Shown piece after piece: positions 37,201 to 52,720 of a stretch of 64,000 nt of DNA. The position numbers were made by a program, and so were the translations under genes. The notes beneath the pieces were generated by a model. The model saw only the letters and a list, made by a program, of their open reading frames with translations. It had not been told where the DNA came from and searched no databases. The stretch is taken from the NCBI GenBank assembly GCA_009761415.1, contig QUOL01000009.1, positions 496,001-560,000 of the forward strand, written 5' to 3'. Within the stretch, counting starts at the first letter, position 1. Each line of letters begins with the position of its first letter. The DNA comes from Sarcomyxa edulis. Lineage: Eukaryota > Basidiomycota > Agaricomycetes > Agaricales > Mycenaceae.

Positions 37201-38768
37201 CATAGTCAAATTTTGTCTGTATTACAGACCACTCGAGCTGGACAATACCCGGTTGTAGAGCGTATAGCAGAATCTCTGCGACCTTTTGTTCCTAGACTTG
37301 AGGTCTATCAGCCTTATTTGGTCAGGCTCGTGGACGTCGCTAGTACGATCGGTCGGCTAATGCAGGATAGCGAGAGTGATTTTGGGGCTTTCGTGCAGAT
37401 ACAGGAGAGTACACAGGATTGTGAGGGTTGGAACTTGGAACGATATCTTGTTGAGCCCGTGAATAGGTTGGCTAGATATCCAGATTTGATTCGAGTAAGT
37501 CCGCCTTATCTTTATCTATCATCATCACAAACTGATCAGAATTGGGTCTAGCAACTACATGATTTGACACCAAGAGATCATCCTGACTACTTGTCGACCT
37601 TTTCTCTGCTTCATTCCACTGACACTGTCATTCGAATCATGACCGAGGTCAAAATCAGGGAGGATGAATACGACTTAATCAAGGACATCGTAACTCGACT
37701 AAAAGGATTGCCGCCTACAGCCCAACTTGCCAGACGAGAGCGAAGGTTACTTGCTCAAGGCACGCTCAATCTTGTGGAATCAAAGGTCGGGACTCGCGAA
37801 CATTCTCGGAGAGACAATCTTTCTGTTCCAACGTCGCAAACAGACGATCACAACGCTTCCAAGCGAACGAGTAGACTTGTAGAGGCAATCAACGAATGGG
37901 ATGTCCGTCGGGCTCGATCTGGATCCGTCAAATCGGTAGCGTCGAGTGGAACCGGTGTTTCATTTCGGTCATACGAGACTGGAACCTCTACCTCTCCATA
38001 TCAACCCCCTTTGCCTTCGTCCGGATATTTTGCGTCTCGCTCCCCTCATCAATCTCAGAACAAGTACTCGCCTCTACACAATGGCCAGATGCTTGATTCG
38101 GGCCCACTCCAACTCCAGGTATTCGTCTTTACAGATTTGATCCTTCTCGCAACCCCCATCTCAAAACGCAAGAGTAACGAGAGACACGATTGGTGTCTAT
38201 TGGATAAGATTGGTATGGCCAGGATACTCGGTTTTCGCGAATCCTCTGAAGATTCGACAGAAAGTGGGTGCTCAACAAATCATCTCGTGACAAACGCTGA
38301 TATCTTGTTCTAGGTTCACAATCCGTTATTCTGGATCTCCTCCCTATAGACGTCAAAGACATGGAACCTGGTGTCATACCGGAGACTTCCTCAGTCACTA
38401 CCATGTCCTTGGCCTTTCCGACAATCGACGCTAACCAGAGCAAGCGGCAAATGTGGCTTTCAGCGTTGCAGCAGTGCTATCAATTCACCTTACGATCACT
38501 ATCTTTTCCATCCCATTCTGGTGCCTATGTTGTCTACAGTCCTAATCTTGACCTCGAATCCGATACTCAACAATCTGTCTTATCAATATTGGCTTCTGGA
38601 CTTCCTCTACCGAAAAGCCCCTCTGTCCAGATGGACGATGTGCGTTATGGCCATGCCAGCGACGCGCGAGGACAAGAAAGAGAGGAACGTGGATGGTGGT
38701 CACTCCGTTTTCAACAAGTCCTCCGCGAAGTTCAGCGGCAAGAGAAACCGTTTTCACCTCGCTCGTAG
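34231..38768 (+). CDS. Dbl-family Rho guanine nucleotide exchange factor
   Basis: About 1,450 residues. The first 900 are disordered and Ser/Pro/Arg-rich (from MPFKRSNNNSRNNSRSPVPP through RSDHRRPAGEIDERNKGRKS). A DH domain follows from about 37010: RQEVIWQLCETEETFVNRLN, then FDWLEDIANLHSQIL, AFVQIQESTQDCEGWNLERY and the signature LVEPVNRLARYPDLIRQL. It continues after an intron at about 37495-37551 with STFSLLHSTDTVIRIMTEV. A PH-like module reads LQLQVFVFTDLILLATPISK ... DWCLLDKIGMARILG and, past a 49-nt intron (38264-38312), SVILDLLPIDV...MWLSALQQCYQ. It activates a Rho/Cdc42 GTPase at the cortex; which one cannot be told. Exon 1 to 2 joins NTTAK to DRSIPTPTTQNGRARSRTD. It converges with the transporter gene, 161 bp apart. 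Confidence 0.85.
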
Positions 38769-38929
38769 TGAGATTGGAATGGCCCCTGTTCTAATTCGTG
38801 TATTGTGTCTAATGTTGTTCCATGCGTATATAATGATAATGTCCCATCATGTGTGATATATAACACTTCTTGTCTATGTCTAAATGCAGTGCGTCGTGAT
38901 ACATTTTGTCAGATCGTGTTTGAGGTGGT

Positions 38930-41900
38930 TCATTGTCTCGTTGCTAATGCAGCAAGCAAAATATCGTAGTCGATTTTGGCCGCTGCAGAGACATGAGCTC
39001 AGGCTGGAAATCAACAGTGTATCCACGTACCCTTGAGTACCAGCTGTACAAATGTTCTGGCCAAGAGGGGCTCCTCCGTTTCCATTAGTCGTAAATTATC
39101 TATACTGAGTTTCCATATAACAGCAGCGTGTTCTACAACAGCCGTTGCGTTGCGTGGCAATCCCGACAAGGCAGAAAGTTCGCCTGCAAGAGTTCCGGGT
39201 ACCATAGATTCGTCGATATTTTTTGTTGAGCCTTCGAATTCATAGGACGCTCTCAGAACGCCAGATTCGATGATGTAGAGTCCGTCAGCGGGGTCATCTT
39301 GCTTCCAGACCACGTAGCCTGCAGGTACTGAGATGCGCTCGAGATAGGAGACGAGCGGCCTAAATAGATCCACATCAACGTCCCCGTAAGACGAAAATGC
39401 CTTCACGAGGGTATTGTATGGTTCAGCGGCATCTCCAGATTCCAAATGTGGTGGGATATCTGATGATTGACACATAATTGACACTGCAATATCTGCATGG
39501 GTATAAGACGGAAGCTCACTAATTGCAAAATTGCGATATCCAACATCGTGTAAGTGTACCCATCTGGGTGACGTCGAAAGCGACGATGACAGGGGGATGT
39601 CTACGTCTTGACGCCCAGGTAGTACTGTATGAAGCCGCGCGTAAGTACGATGCAGCGGCAAAGAGCTGGGAGTCATTCTCACCTAGAGGGATCGTCTCAG
39701 ACTTCTGCAACCTGAACCATGCTCGCAAGTACGCATTCTCGGTCCCTATAAAAAACGAATCAATAGAACCAAGGGATATGTATTAGAATCTCATAGGAAT
39801 CGACTTACACTCTAGAGCATCATTGAACGTGGAGAACAGTTCGACTCCTTCAGACCCAAGGACGTCCACGCTCTGGAGGGCCCTCCCTATAGGCGTATCG
39901 GCCTCGAATCCACAAAACACCAACGTGACATATTTTGCACAGAGGAGCCGCTGTATGCGTACGAATGCTTCGGCCGATGACATGTCCACACCTGCCACAA
40001 GAGAAAGATCGAGGACCAAGAAACGAACGGGATTTCTCTGCCATGATGGGCCTTCGATGATGTTCCGGATAGCCTCTTCTACGTATGCAATGGTTCCAAA
40101 GAACAGATAGCCTAGTAGGTACGGGTGTCAACTTCGAGAGCGAGAACAGTAAGGGCGAAAAAATTCCACCTTGTAATCTCAAGATAGTAGTCTGTTTTGA
40201 GACCTCGCGGATATAAGCCCTTTGCGAACTCGGCCGACGAACGGTCGACATAGCCGTCTCGCCTGTATGCAGGGCACGGATACTTCGACGTTGCGAGTTT
40301 TGGACTACGAAGAAGAAACCTGTGCAGAAGATACAGTCTGAATGACGATTCATCATCAACGGACGAATAGAATGAAACTCACATGTAGCAATGATACCGA
40401 AAACCACTCCAATGACGAAGTCCCAAACGGTCATACACACCATGATGCTTATGATGGTGATATACTCCGTCCTATATGCAAAAAAAAAACATTTAGGACC
40501 GAACCAAATGATGTCGTTCAATGGTTTCATTTACCTGCTGACACGATACCTAGTATCCCAAAGAGCTTCCTTGACGAGATCAATCCCTAGTACAAATATA
40601 AGTGCTCCCACGACCATGACAGCTGGAAAGGATAGTCAGCCTAGCCCTTCAGCGTGAAATATCTCTAGATGTACATACGGATATATGCAATGGGACCCGT
40701 CCCTATCAATAACAATACAACATTGGCTATTCCCAACATGGATCCAGCAATCCGAGTAACACCACCAACACGATAGAAACTAGGTCTGAAATCAGCAAGG
40801 AAGACATTACATGCATGGTCTTCACATACAGCAGGGTATTGACATATACGAGGTAGTTTGGGCTATCAAATAAGACAATGAATGAGAAACGAGAACGAGG
40901 TTGTCAAGGGGACAGCATACATACACGGTACCACAAAGCCCCGCTAGAACATTAGAGTAGCCGTGGGCGACCAATTCTTTGTTCGTGTCGACATCTTCAT
41001 TCAGTGACACCGCTGTATTAGGGAGGAAATGTGCACTCATTAGACCCAAATCAGAGGGAGACAAAAAGCACGTACACAGAGCCGGAACATTCAAAGGTGG
41101 GTGCAATATATTGAAAAACAACCTAAATCACGTTCAAGATTTGTCAATTCTGGAACCACAACAACTAAAGAGAAACAGATCATACAAGGCAAATTGAGTC
41201 GGCAGAGTCGACCACAGAGGCCCAAATCTGATGGCTCCAACATCTGCACGATCGCCGCCGTGATTGTATCAGTATGAAGGAACTGTGTAAAGATAGTAGT
41301 GACGCACCATAATACGAATAAAACGTATACCACGACTCTTCCTCGCCACTAGAGCCCATATCGAACAACCAACCTTTCGCCCTTAGATCGCCCAGATTCA
41401 ACTGTGCAGCAGCCACCACGATGTAAAATATGAGGGGTATAATGAGGAAATCTGGGAAGTGAAGTCATGAGCCGTATGATCGAGACAAAAAAGGGTCCAC
41501 AAGTCCACGACCCCCCAACTCAAAGAAAAAAAGAAAACATAGAGAAGAACTCACATAAAGGAAAAATAAGCTGATGATGATATTTCTGCGTAATAAGACG
41601 CAGTATAACAGCCAAAGCTAATGGAAGGACCCATAATATTAGATTATGGGGGTCCAGAAACATAAATTTGAACGTATTCCATGTCGGTGTGAAGTCGTCG
41701 TCGTCGATGCGCATGCTTACTGCTAGGCTACAGAAGGGTATGAAGGGGAGAAGAGGGAATTGAGTGGATAGAACGCGCTGTGAGGTGAGGAGATCTTTAC
41801 CCAGTTTCGATGAGAAAGGCGCCAACGCCTCCGATACAGCTTATTGAAGTAACGTGAATTTCGCGTCAGTTATTGAAACCAAAGACCCAAGAACAAGAAC

Positions 41901-44754
41901 GCCACACACCCAACTAAAATATGTCTGGGGAAAAATCCAATAATTACGCCTAGCTTCAAGGCTCCCAATAAGAAGAAACATAGACCTATCCGTCGTCAAC
42001 AAAGATGACTCCAAAACAAACAAAACTACTTATGTATGGATGAGGACAAACCTGTGAGCACGGACGAAAACGCATATGCAACGAGAGTAGTAGCGATGAT
42101 CTCCCGCGGGTGATCTTCGCCGATTTCGCGGGCTATCGAGTTGGCTAGAATATGAAAGAATGGCTAGGGGGCGAGGAGTGAGTTTGGAGGGTTGGATCAC
42201 GCGATAGGACGGGTGCGTGTGTAGAAGGAAGGAAGGAAGAAAGGCAAAACATACCACCACTTCAATCATCATACTCCCATTCGCACCCGCGAATCCACTC
42301 CCTCCGAATGTGTAGATGAATTGGGATATAATTGCTCTGTGGTTGGGTAGATTCACGCGTCAGTCGCCGTTACGGTTATCATTACCATTGTTGGGGACAG
42401 AAACAGGGACAGAAACGGATGGAGGAGCAGGTTATTGGGGATATGACCAGTTAAGGATGATGGTGGGGATGCGATCCAGGAGATGTACGATGGGGAAAAG
42501 AAGAATGAGGAGGAGAAAGAAACGACGCACGTAACGAAAAACATGGAAACTCCCATAGGTCCCAGATTCGAAAAGACACCAGCAGCCGGGAATATGATCA
42601 TTCCATCTAGATATTTTTGGGTAGATTAGATGGGAGGTGGGGGAGGAGGTCAGTCAGTCAGGATCGAAGAAATACATATTACGCATCCGTCACGAAGATA
42701 AAACCAATGACAAAAGATAATGAACAAGAAACAGAGTGCCAACGCACACCAAAAAAGGAAAAACAACACGAGTAATAATTGTGGAAACACTCACAACTAA
42801 CACCATCCAATATATTCAACAAACTCCCCAACAACACCGCTGGGAGGGACGTCACAGCCGTTTTGGCTATGGGCGCGAATTCTGGGACGTGGAGAGCTGA
42901 AAGTAATGGAATATTGCGTAGACGCGTTGAAAAGGAAGATGGAGGTAGGGATAGGGAGAGACGGGTTAGGAATGATTTCGTAGTTGTGTGTTTAGGAGGA
43001 GCAGGTGTCGCGTTCCCGTTCCCGTTCCCAAGATGTCGCTGTTGTAGAAGTGGCGTACGCTCCGAATCTACATCTACATCTGCGTCTGGGTCTTGGTACG
43101 GATCCACGTCGTCTGTCATCGGGATGGGCGTGGGTAGATGGTGTAAGGTTGGAGATGGATGGCTGGGATGCTGATCGGTGATCTTCATCGTCCCTGATAT
43201 CGTCGACGCTGTATCCGCATCTCCGTCATCCCCGTCTCCATCTATGTCCGTTCCCATATCCGTGTCCGTGTTCGTGTAGAGGGAGTTAGCAGCAGATCCC
43301 GAACCAGAAACAGAGTCATGCGTAGAAACACCCGTAGTCGTAGTCGCAGTCGCAGTCGTAGGCCTCGAAAGAAGTAGTGAAAGACCTGATGGGTTCAGTG
43401 GGAGGGGACGTGGCGGACGGGGGGTGTTCGTTCCTGAGTCGTTGGTCGAGTGAGAGATTGGGGACGAGACTAAATTGGAGTCCGGATTTGAGGTGGTTTC
43501 TGGGACATACGCGGAAATGGAGTCGGTGGTAGTGAAATCGGACGTTGTGGTTGTGGTGGATGCGGATAGGTCGATGTCTTCGATGTTCAGTGAGGGGCCT
43601 AGGGAGGGTGAGGGGGATGGGGATAATGAGGGAGTTTGTGATCGTGCATCTGTGTTTGAGGTGTGTGGATGTGGATGTGGATGTGGAGTGGGGAATATGA
43701 AAGAGTCGTGTGGCGTCTGCGTCTGCGCGTGGGTAGGCGGCGACACCACACTCGTATTCCCATTCCCATTCATTCTCGGAGACGACGCAAACGCCTGCAA
43801 AGACGCAGGTATAGGCGGGGAGAATAAGATGTTAGAGAGCTGCATAGTTGCTAGACGGATACTATCTTGGGAATGGGGGATGACGACGGGGAGGGAGCCT
43901 GGGACTGTGAAGCGGGGGTGGGAGGCAGAGGAGGGGAGATAGGAGGAGGAATGTTGGTGTGGTTGGGGGTAGGGGTGGGGTTGGTGTAGGCTTTGCGTGG
44001 GATTGAGATTGGTATTGGGATTTTGATTATAATTGAAAGAGGGAAGAATTCGAAGGTTAGTTGGGTCGAATGCATTGAAGATGGATGAATATGGAAGGAT
44101 GGTTATGGAAGGACGGATCAGAAGAGGGAACGAAGGGGTTCGGAAAGGCGAGACCGACAGGACACGACAGGCGAAAACAAGATCATGGGAGGAAAGTAGG
44201 ACGGGAGAAAAGGCAATGAATTGGAAGGTGTGAGAAGGAAGCGACAAGGTGAAAGATGAGGCGACAGTTGGGTCAGATGGGTTCACGAACGAATAGAGTA
44301 AGAGAAGGGGTGTTATGGTTATGAGGTGAACATCAGGTCAGATGGGGTGATCACCCGCTAACGTATAAAAACTATGAACGTTTTTGAGACTGTCCCCGTG
44401 CGTGTGTGTGCGGGGGGTGAATACCCTTTTTTTCTGTATGTATGTAGAGAAAGGCGGGGTATGGACTTACCCTGATCTACGTAACGCACTCGGAGATCCA
44501 CTGCTCGCAATGCTCCTGGACCTGGATAGGCTGAGGTAGCCTGCGATTGGATTGTTGGGACGATGATCATTGTGAGCTTCATTGCTGCTGTCGGCATGTG
44601 AGAGAGAGATTGGTATAGCGAGTCCACTTGAACTCGCAGGGATAGTGTCCTGGTCAATGTTATCGGGGCCCTCCGGTTGAGTGCTGCCAGTGCCAGTGCT
44701 AGGACGCGTAACGCCTTGCGGTTGAGTGAAGTAGGACATCCTGGCCACAGTCAC
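38930..44754 (-). CDS. SulP-type transporter with STAS and cyclic-nucleotide-binding-like domains (Vsb1/YGR125W family)
   Basis: Multi-exon gene. Exon 1 (44471-44754) reads [20 protein letters not shown] and ends [20 protein letters not shown]. After a long, unresolved first intron, a Ser/Thr/Pro-rich tail reaches [12 protein letters not shown]. The membrane domain then begins [19 protein letters not shown], and continues [58 protein letters not shown] and further helices to about 40300. The STAS domain is near 39790-40110 ([37 protein letters not shown]). A cNMP-binding-like fold is near 39030-39400 ([40 protein letters not shown]). The end is [18 protein letters not shown] after a 48-nt intron (38983-39030). 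The yeast homologue Vsb1 is a vacuolar basic-amino-acid transporter. Similarity to sulfate permeases is structural, so the substrate is uncertain. Confidence 0.83.
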
Positions 44755-44971
44755 TGCAGTGCTACTAGTAGCCTGGATAGCCTAGTGGGCTAGTGCTAGT
44801 AGGGGAGGAGGAGGAGAAGGGCTGCCAGTAAGAGATAGACGATAACATCCACCGACCACGTGAGATTAGGATCGACGCAGGCAAAATTCATATCAGGTAC
44901 AGTCACATCAAGTCACACCGTCACTTCCTACTCACACTCAACCTCGAACTTGAAGCTCATTAATTGCAGCC

Positions 44972-47834
<2,863 letters not shown>

Positions 47835-49240
47835 TCCTAGAGGGATAGGGTGGAGGTGGTGGGAGGGGGTAATGATTTACTAACGAAGAATTTACGATGA
47901 CTGCCCGTGGTTACATTATCTTTTTCCTTTTCCTTTTCCTTTCCCCTCCCCTTTTCCTTGCTCTCATATATTTCAGGTATCCCTTATGCAACTTGCAATC
48001 TTTGTATTTATTGTATACACAGCATTTATCATAGATTCAGATTCAGATTCAGACTTATGTGGGCTGTCCCGAAGCTTTTGCTTTCCTAAATTCTGAGTGG
48101 CATCGGGCCCGGGCTTATACAATTGTACTCTGCACGTGCTTCCTCCGTGTCTGTCTGACTCTGTCACGGACTCACGGTCGCATTTGCAACGTCAACGCGT
48201 TCACGTTTACTAACTTCTCCGAGTCCAACACTGCATCGGACTTTTCTTCTTGCGTTATATCAGTACTGTCCCCCGGATCCGACCACTGTGCTCGTCGATC
48301 ACTGGCCATGATATCGATGGAATATGTCACGGAGTTTTCATATGCATCCTCCGAGACTGAGTCTTTCGTACGTTTTTCCCGGCCTTAAATGTGACATGTC
48401 GACCTCTAGGCTCTGGGCTCTGTGTTGTGGGTCTTTCCATCGGATTCCGAGTCCACTTGCGGGTCCTGTATAGCTTTTGCTCCGCGATGATGCCTGCTAT
48501 GTTCTGAGCCAGTAGGCCGTCACGATTCACTGGCAACAACTTGAACTTGAACTTGTTTGAAGCTTGAAGCATAAAGCGCTATCTGTCTTACTTGCCATGA
48601 TTTTCACGGGGGTAACGAGAGGGAACGAGCAAGGACACCCTATCTCGAGCATCTCTGGCGACTCAGATCCCTTATAATCCGGGAAGATACTAAGGCTGGA
48701 GCTCTTTTCTTGTGACTCGGTTCTTTCAGAACTTCATGCCACCACCACTGCTACTAACTACTGCCTTCTCCGGCATTGTCTGAACCCGGTTAGGAATTGA
48801 GAATCACAACCGCTGACTGAGGTGAGTACTTCATTTGTCTCCTTGCACATGCATTGATATTTGTACTGACCGTTCTACCAGTACTCCGAAAGGTCGATAG
48901 ATCATCGCCGATCCAATCTCTCCGAGACCAGCACATGTTGTCCTCAACCTCGACATAAGTAGATGACATCTGCAATGGAAGCTAATACTGATAGGCCTAG
49001 ATCGACGAACGATCAATGAAGGCCAATCAGTTACATTCCACCTGCCAAATCATCAATCTACGTACCCACAAAAGACATCTGGTGTAGGTAAAGTCACTCT
49101 CTCTTATCTGCTTCTTGATTCCGATTCCGAGTCACCGCCGTTGATTTTTACTATATAATCCAGCTTTCAGAGGTAGACAAAGCCAACATCCTCATTCTAC
49201 TGCCTCTCCTCACAACTAGCAACCATTACTTGTCCTCGCC
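47835..49240. other. Intergenic, no gene recognised
   Basis: It contains simple repeats, such as pyrimidine runs near 47918-47960 and a tandem AGATTC hexamer near 48028-48052, and no supported reading frame. Its end holds the lipase promoter. Confidence 0.4.
49152..49158 (+). promoter_or_regulatory. TATA box of the interrupted lipase gene
   Basis: TATATAA lies 83 nt before the ATG at 49241, which is itself in strong context (GCCATGG). Confidence 0.5.
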
Positions 49241-49342
49241 ATGGCTGAGATTCCTCGAATACCTCCTGACGGCTCATTCGAGCTGAATCTGCGCACGCGC
49301 CATCTTGAACAGCTTCGTCAAGTGCAAATTCCAGAGACTCGC

Positions 49343-49852
49343 TGGGACCGTAACGCGATCGAGTGTTGGTCCGAGCAGAGCGAACGACTGTTCGACGACA
49401 GCTGGAAGTGAGCGAGCGCTGAGGTGTGAAGACCTCGAGCCGACCAGGCGAGCAGTCGGGAACCTAAAACAAAAAGAAAAGAGAAGAGAGAAGGAAGGGG
49501 AGAGTCGCGTTCAGGCAACCCGTGAACACGTAGACTCTCTCCTCTGTCCAGGCAACCCGTGGACAGCCCTTCTCCGGTCTGGGGATGCCGTCAGTATCGG
49601 CGTCCTCCTCGACGCTTACCTTGAGTCGCGCAGAGCGTAGAGGCGCTGAATGTAGCGCGTCACGCTGTAGCCCGAGAGGGAAGTGAGAGGGAAAAGAAGA
49701 GATGATTATTCAGCGCCAGCTCGGCGCGTAACTAGTGACGTGACTACGTGACTATGGTACAAGCCGACTCGGGTTGAACCGAATCGGGCCAGATCGTAAC
49801 TACTATCCTAATGCTAATGTTTCTTACTGGAATATGATGCATGTGCGTCCCA
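49343..49852 (-). repeat. 3' LTR of gypsy element
   Basis: 510 bp, identical to 60950-61459. It contains a 10-bp inverted repeat (GGCGCTGAAT at 49642, its complement at 49708) and two same-loop hairpins (49509-49527, 49544-49566). Confidence 0.95.
49509..49566 (-). other. Two same-loop hairpins in 3' LTR
   Basis: On the + strand, stem GTTCA/TGAAC (49509-49527) and stem CTGTCCA/TGGACAG (49544-49566) both enclose the 9-nt loop GGCAACCCG. Confidence 0.75.
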
Positions 49853-49860
49853 AAGCCCCC

Positions 49861-52704
49861 CTACGATCTGTGCTCGATCGGTGAGAATGGTTCGGGAATG
49901 TGAATGTCCGCTAAGGCCGTCTTGTCCCAGACTGTGGAGTAAGCGTTCACCAGCCGAACGTGTGCGTCCTGCCAGTCTCGTTGGGTAGGAATGAATTCGG
50001 GGGCATGACCGTGCCGATTATCGCTACGCAAGTACTGACGCCATTTCCCTGGAGTGAGGAGCTCGAACGTACCATCCTGGCAAGACTCCCAGACGTCGTT
50101 CATAATACGATGAATAGTTTTGTTCATCTCCCCCGACCAATGCCTCGAGTGTTTACGCAGTATGGCCGCCGAGGGGAAGAGCGAGGCGTCGACATCCGCG
50201 CTGGTCTTACTCCCTACGAAACCCAGTAAGATCTTGACTTCGTTATCCGACAGTACGTCGTGCCGATGACGAAGTCCCGTTGCCGCATCGATAAAGCCTT
50301 TCTGGTGTAAAGTGGACTGAACCGAAGGGCCCGACATTGCCCGCCCTACGATCTCGTCCCCCTTCAACTTCCTAGCTATCCATGCAACTGGTCCTCCTTG
50401 GAAGATCGCCGCTCTGGCATGAGGTCGATTCAAGATTTCTCGAGCACGGACAAAATACTGGTTCAAGAACTCCTGTCCGCCCTGACCCCAAACCAACGGA
50501 GGCTCCTTGAAATCAACGTCGTAGTACACGGAGGCAGCCAAATCATCCGCACTGGGGGCCGCGGGACAGAATACGTCCAAACGACTCTGGGGCACTGCCA
50601 CTTCAAATGCAATTCCATGTTCGATGGCCATGCTAAGGACCTGCTGGACATCGCGCATGCTAGACAGCGTGTTAGCCCAGTACCGCATCCGAACCTCACT
50701 GCTGAGATCCTTGAGATAAAGAACGCCCCACTTGATGTAGAGTGGGTCCCACATGAGATTAGAGGGCAACTCCGCTAAGTTCTCTGGAAAGGTGAATTTC
50801 GCCGCCCAACGACCGAATTCGTCAATAAAGTCCCTGAGCGGCTGAGGCTCTATATCCACAAAAGAGGGACCAGGCTCGTTAGGGAGAGAAATCCTGTCGC
50901 TTAATCTGGTCGGTTGGGTCATAGCTGTAACCCATTCTGAGGCGCGGCCTCGGTCGTCATCGTCATCTTCCACTAGAGGCGCTACTGACGACTGCCTGGA
51001 CAAAGAAGTGCTGGATGCGTAGCGGGCATCGTTTCGGTAATAGCTTCGAGCGGCGGGTTTGCTGGAGCTGCGCTCAAGGTCCGTCCTGAAATCGCGCTCA
51101 TAGTGACTGTAGCGGCCCGATTCCTGCTGACGACGCCTTTCGTTCCTGTATTCCGATCCTGTCGAACTGTACTCCCTGCGCTTCTGCGATCGTCGACGTT
51201 GATTGAGTATAGTTGGACGCTGGGGGGACGGGGAACGGCGGGGAGAATGGGAGATTGGGTTGACGACCCTCGGTAGCTTGGTCGAGGATGATGCCGATGA
51301 ACTTAACCTGGCTGACGCTTCCTTAGCGGACTTCAAAGCCTCCGCAGAAAACGACGCCAAGGATTGAGTCGTGATGCTCGAAATAGGGAGGTACGCATTC
51401 ACAGGGATCAAGCACCCAGGGTTAGGCGTATAGCCCGCTTTGTAGACTTCACGTATGGTGTCGATTTCTTCGTGATCGTAACTCGGGTAACTGTCGGATG
51501 AGTCCGACATCGAGTCCGCTGAGTCCACGACCATTGCCGATGGTGACGCCCCCGGCCTTGCGCGAGGGAGAGGACGATAGCGCCAATAGATGATGTAACT
51601 GTCGCTGCCGTCCCTAATGATAGCCCTGTAATAGCGTTTTGCGTACCGTTGCCGAAGGTCCTGAGTAGGAACTAGCCTCAATTTCCAGTTAAGAAAGTCT
51701 TTTATATAGGCCCTCGTTTTCTTCCCTATCCCTTTGACAGTTTTCTCCGGTTCGGGTTCGAATCCCGCCAAACCATCCTGCAAATAGGCATCATAATCGG
51801 CTATGTGAGGGAAACAAGTGCTCTGGTCCGGGATGTCCACAAGGCTAATCGATCTAGGCTTAGAAGGGTCGTCTGGGTTAAAGGCAAGCTTATCGTACGC
51901 TTGGAGAAACGCTGGAGAGAGTCGCGTAAAACGGGGATTAGTGGCCTCGACTATCGTCCAAGGGTAGAAGACTGGGACATCAGCTGCCACTAGGAGGGGT
52001 AAGTTCATCTCCTGCCAGTCGCGGTTGATGTCTAAGAGTATGCCCCTGCGCTTTCGACCCATGGGAGAGAAGCGATTCACTTTATCGATGATGTCGCGCG
52101 GAAGATGCGCTCCCCAGTTGGTATTGGATTCACACCACCAACCCAAAAATCCAAGCCCGTCTAACATAGATCGCCTAGCGTCCGCAGCGACCGTCTCGAT
52201 TTCCCATGTCGAGGTATGTACGTCAAAGAGCCGGTCGAAAGAGAAATGGTTGGGAATGGGAGCGGACGTCGGATAATTAGACTTGTCCCTAATAACTCGG
52301 CAACATTCGTGGACTTCTAGTATGTCCGCGCGAGCCTTCCTGATCCAAGGGTCTGGGATTCGGAAACCCTTTGCCGTAGGTTCATCGACTTCCATTGGTC
52401 CCACTGATACGTTGAACTGATGATACCATGGGGTGTCGGGGTCAGCCCAATCGAGAGGAATCCACGCGCGCCAGTGATGGATCCGGAAGTACCAATCCGG
52501 TTCCAAAACCCACTCTATGCCTAGTAGCGTACCCAAAGGTCCCGTATCGCGAACGCGTTCGAGTAGATCCTTGACTGTCCAGGCATCGAGAGGAACGTGC
52601 TGACTATTTTGGGGGTGAGCGTTGAGCAGGACCCAAGTAACGCCTCCCAGCTCCTGAATCTGAGAGTGGGTGGTCGAGGTTCGGCTGAAGTAAATGTATT
52701 CCAT
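49861..52704 (-). CDS. Retroelement ORF2 of unknown function, in the env position
   Basis: A single open frame downstream of pol in the same orientation. The first ATG is at 52704 (MEYIYFSRTSTTHSQIQELG), giving 947 residues; the frame itself is open up to 52836. The N-terminal 400 residues are Trp-rich and look folded (YFRIHHWRAWIPLDWADPDT; MLDGLGFLGWWCESNTNWG). A central region of about 150 residues is disordered and basic, with RS-like runs (SHSPRRSPSPQRP; RRSQKRREYSSTGSEYRNER) and an acidic patch EDDDDDRG. The C-terminal 350 residues look folded again (FGRWAAKFTFPENLAELPSN; GPVAWIARKLKGDEI). No signal peptide, transmembrane segment or furin-like site is visible, so it is not a typical envelope. 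The stop overlaps the polypurine tract. I do not recognise a domain. RNA binding is only a guess from the basic region. Confidence 0.8.
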   Translation of the reverse strand: MEYIYFSRTSTTHSQIQELGGVTWVLLNAHPQNSQHVPLDAWTVKDLLERVRDTGPLGTLLGIEWVLEPDWYFRIHHWRAWIPLDWADPDTPWYHQFNVSVGPMEVDEPTAKGFRIPDPWIRKARADILEVHECCRVIRDKSNYPTSAPIPNHFSFDRLFDVHTSTWEIETVAADARRSMLDGLGFLGWWCESNTNWGAHLPRDIIDKVNRFSPMGRKRRGILLDINRDWQEMNLPLLVAADVPVFYPWTIVEATNPRFTRLSPAFLQAYDKLAFNPDDPSKPRSISLVDIPDQSTCFPHIADYDAYLQDGLAGFEPEPEKTVKGIGKKTRAYIKDFLNWKLRLVPTQDLRQRYAKRYYRAIIRDGSDSYIIYWRYRPLPRARPGASPSAMVVDSADSMSDSSDSYPSYDHEEIDTIREVYKAGYTPNPGCLIPVNAYLPISSITTQSLASFSAEALKSAKEASARLSSSASSSTKLPRVVNPISHSPRRSPSPQRPTILNQRRRSQKRREYSSTGSEYRNERRRQQESGRYSHYERDFRTDLERSSSKPAARSYYRNDARYASSTSLSRQSSVAPLVEDDDDDRGRASEWVTAMTQPTRLSDRISLPNEPGPSFVDIEPQPLRDFIDEFGRWAAKFTFPENLAELPSNLMWDPLYIKWGVLYLKDLSSEVRMRYWANTLSSMRDVQQVLSMAIEHGIAFEVAVPQSRLDVFCPAAPSADDLAASVYYDVDFKEPPLVWGQGGQEFLNQYFVRAREILNRPHARAAIFQGGPVAWIARKLKGDEIVGRAMSGPSVQSTLHQKGFIDAATGLRHRHDVLSDNEVKILLGFVGSKTSADVDASLFPSAAILRKHSRHWSGEMNKTIHRIMNDVWESCQDGTFELLTPGKWRQYLRSDNRHGHAPEFIPTQRDWQDAHVRLVNAYSTVWDKTALADIHIPEPFSPIEHRS

Positions 52705-52720
52705 GATGCGATGCGTGTCA

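Noticed and set aside
49305..49640. 111-codon plus-strand frame through the LTR, repeated near 60774-61247
   Set aside because: It lies antisense to the element, is repeated only because the LTR is repeated, and has no family motif.
51753..51767. tRNA T-arm-like sequence CGGGTTCGAATCCCG
   Set aside because: No D-arm, anticodon arm or acceptor stem fits around it, and it lies inside the ORF2 coding frame.
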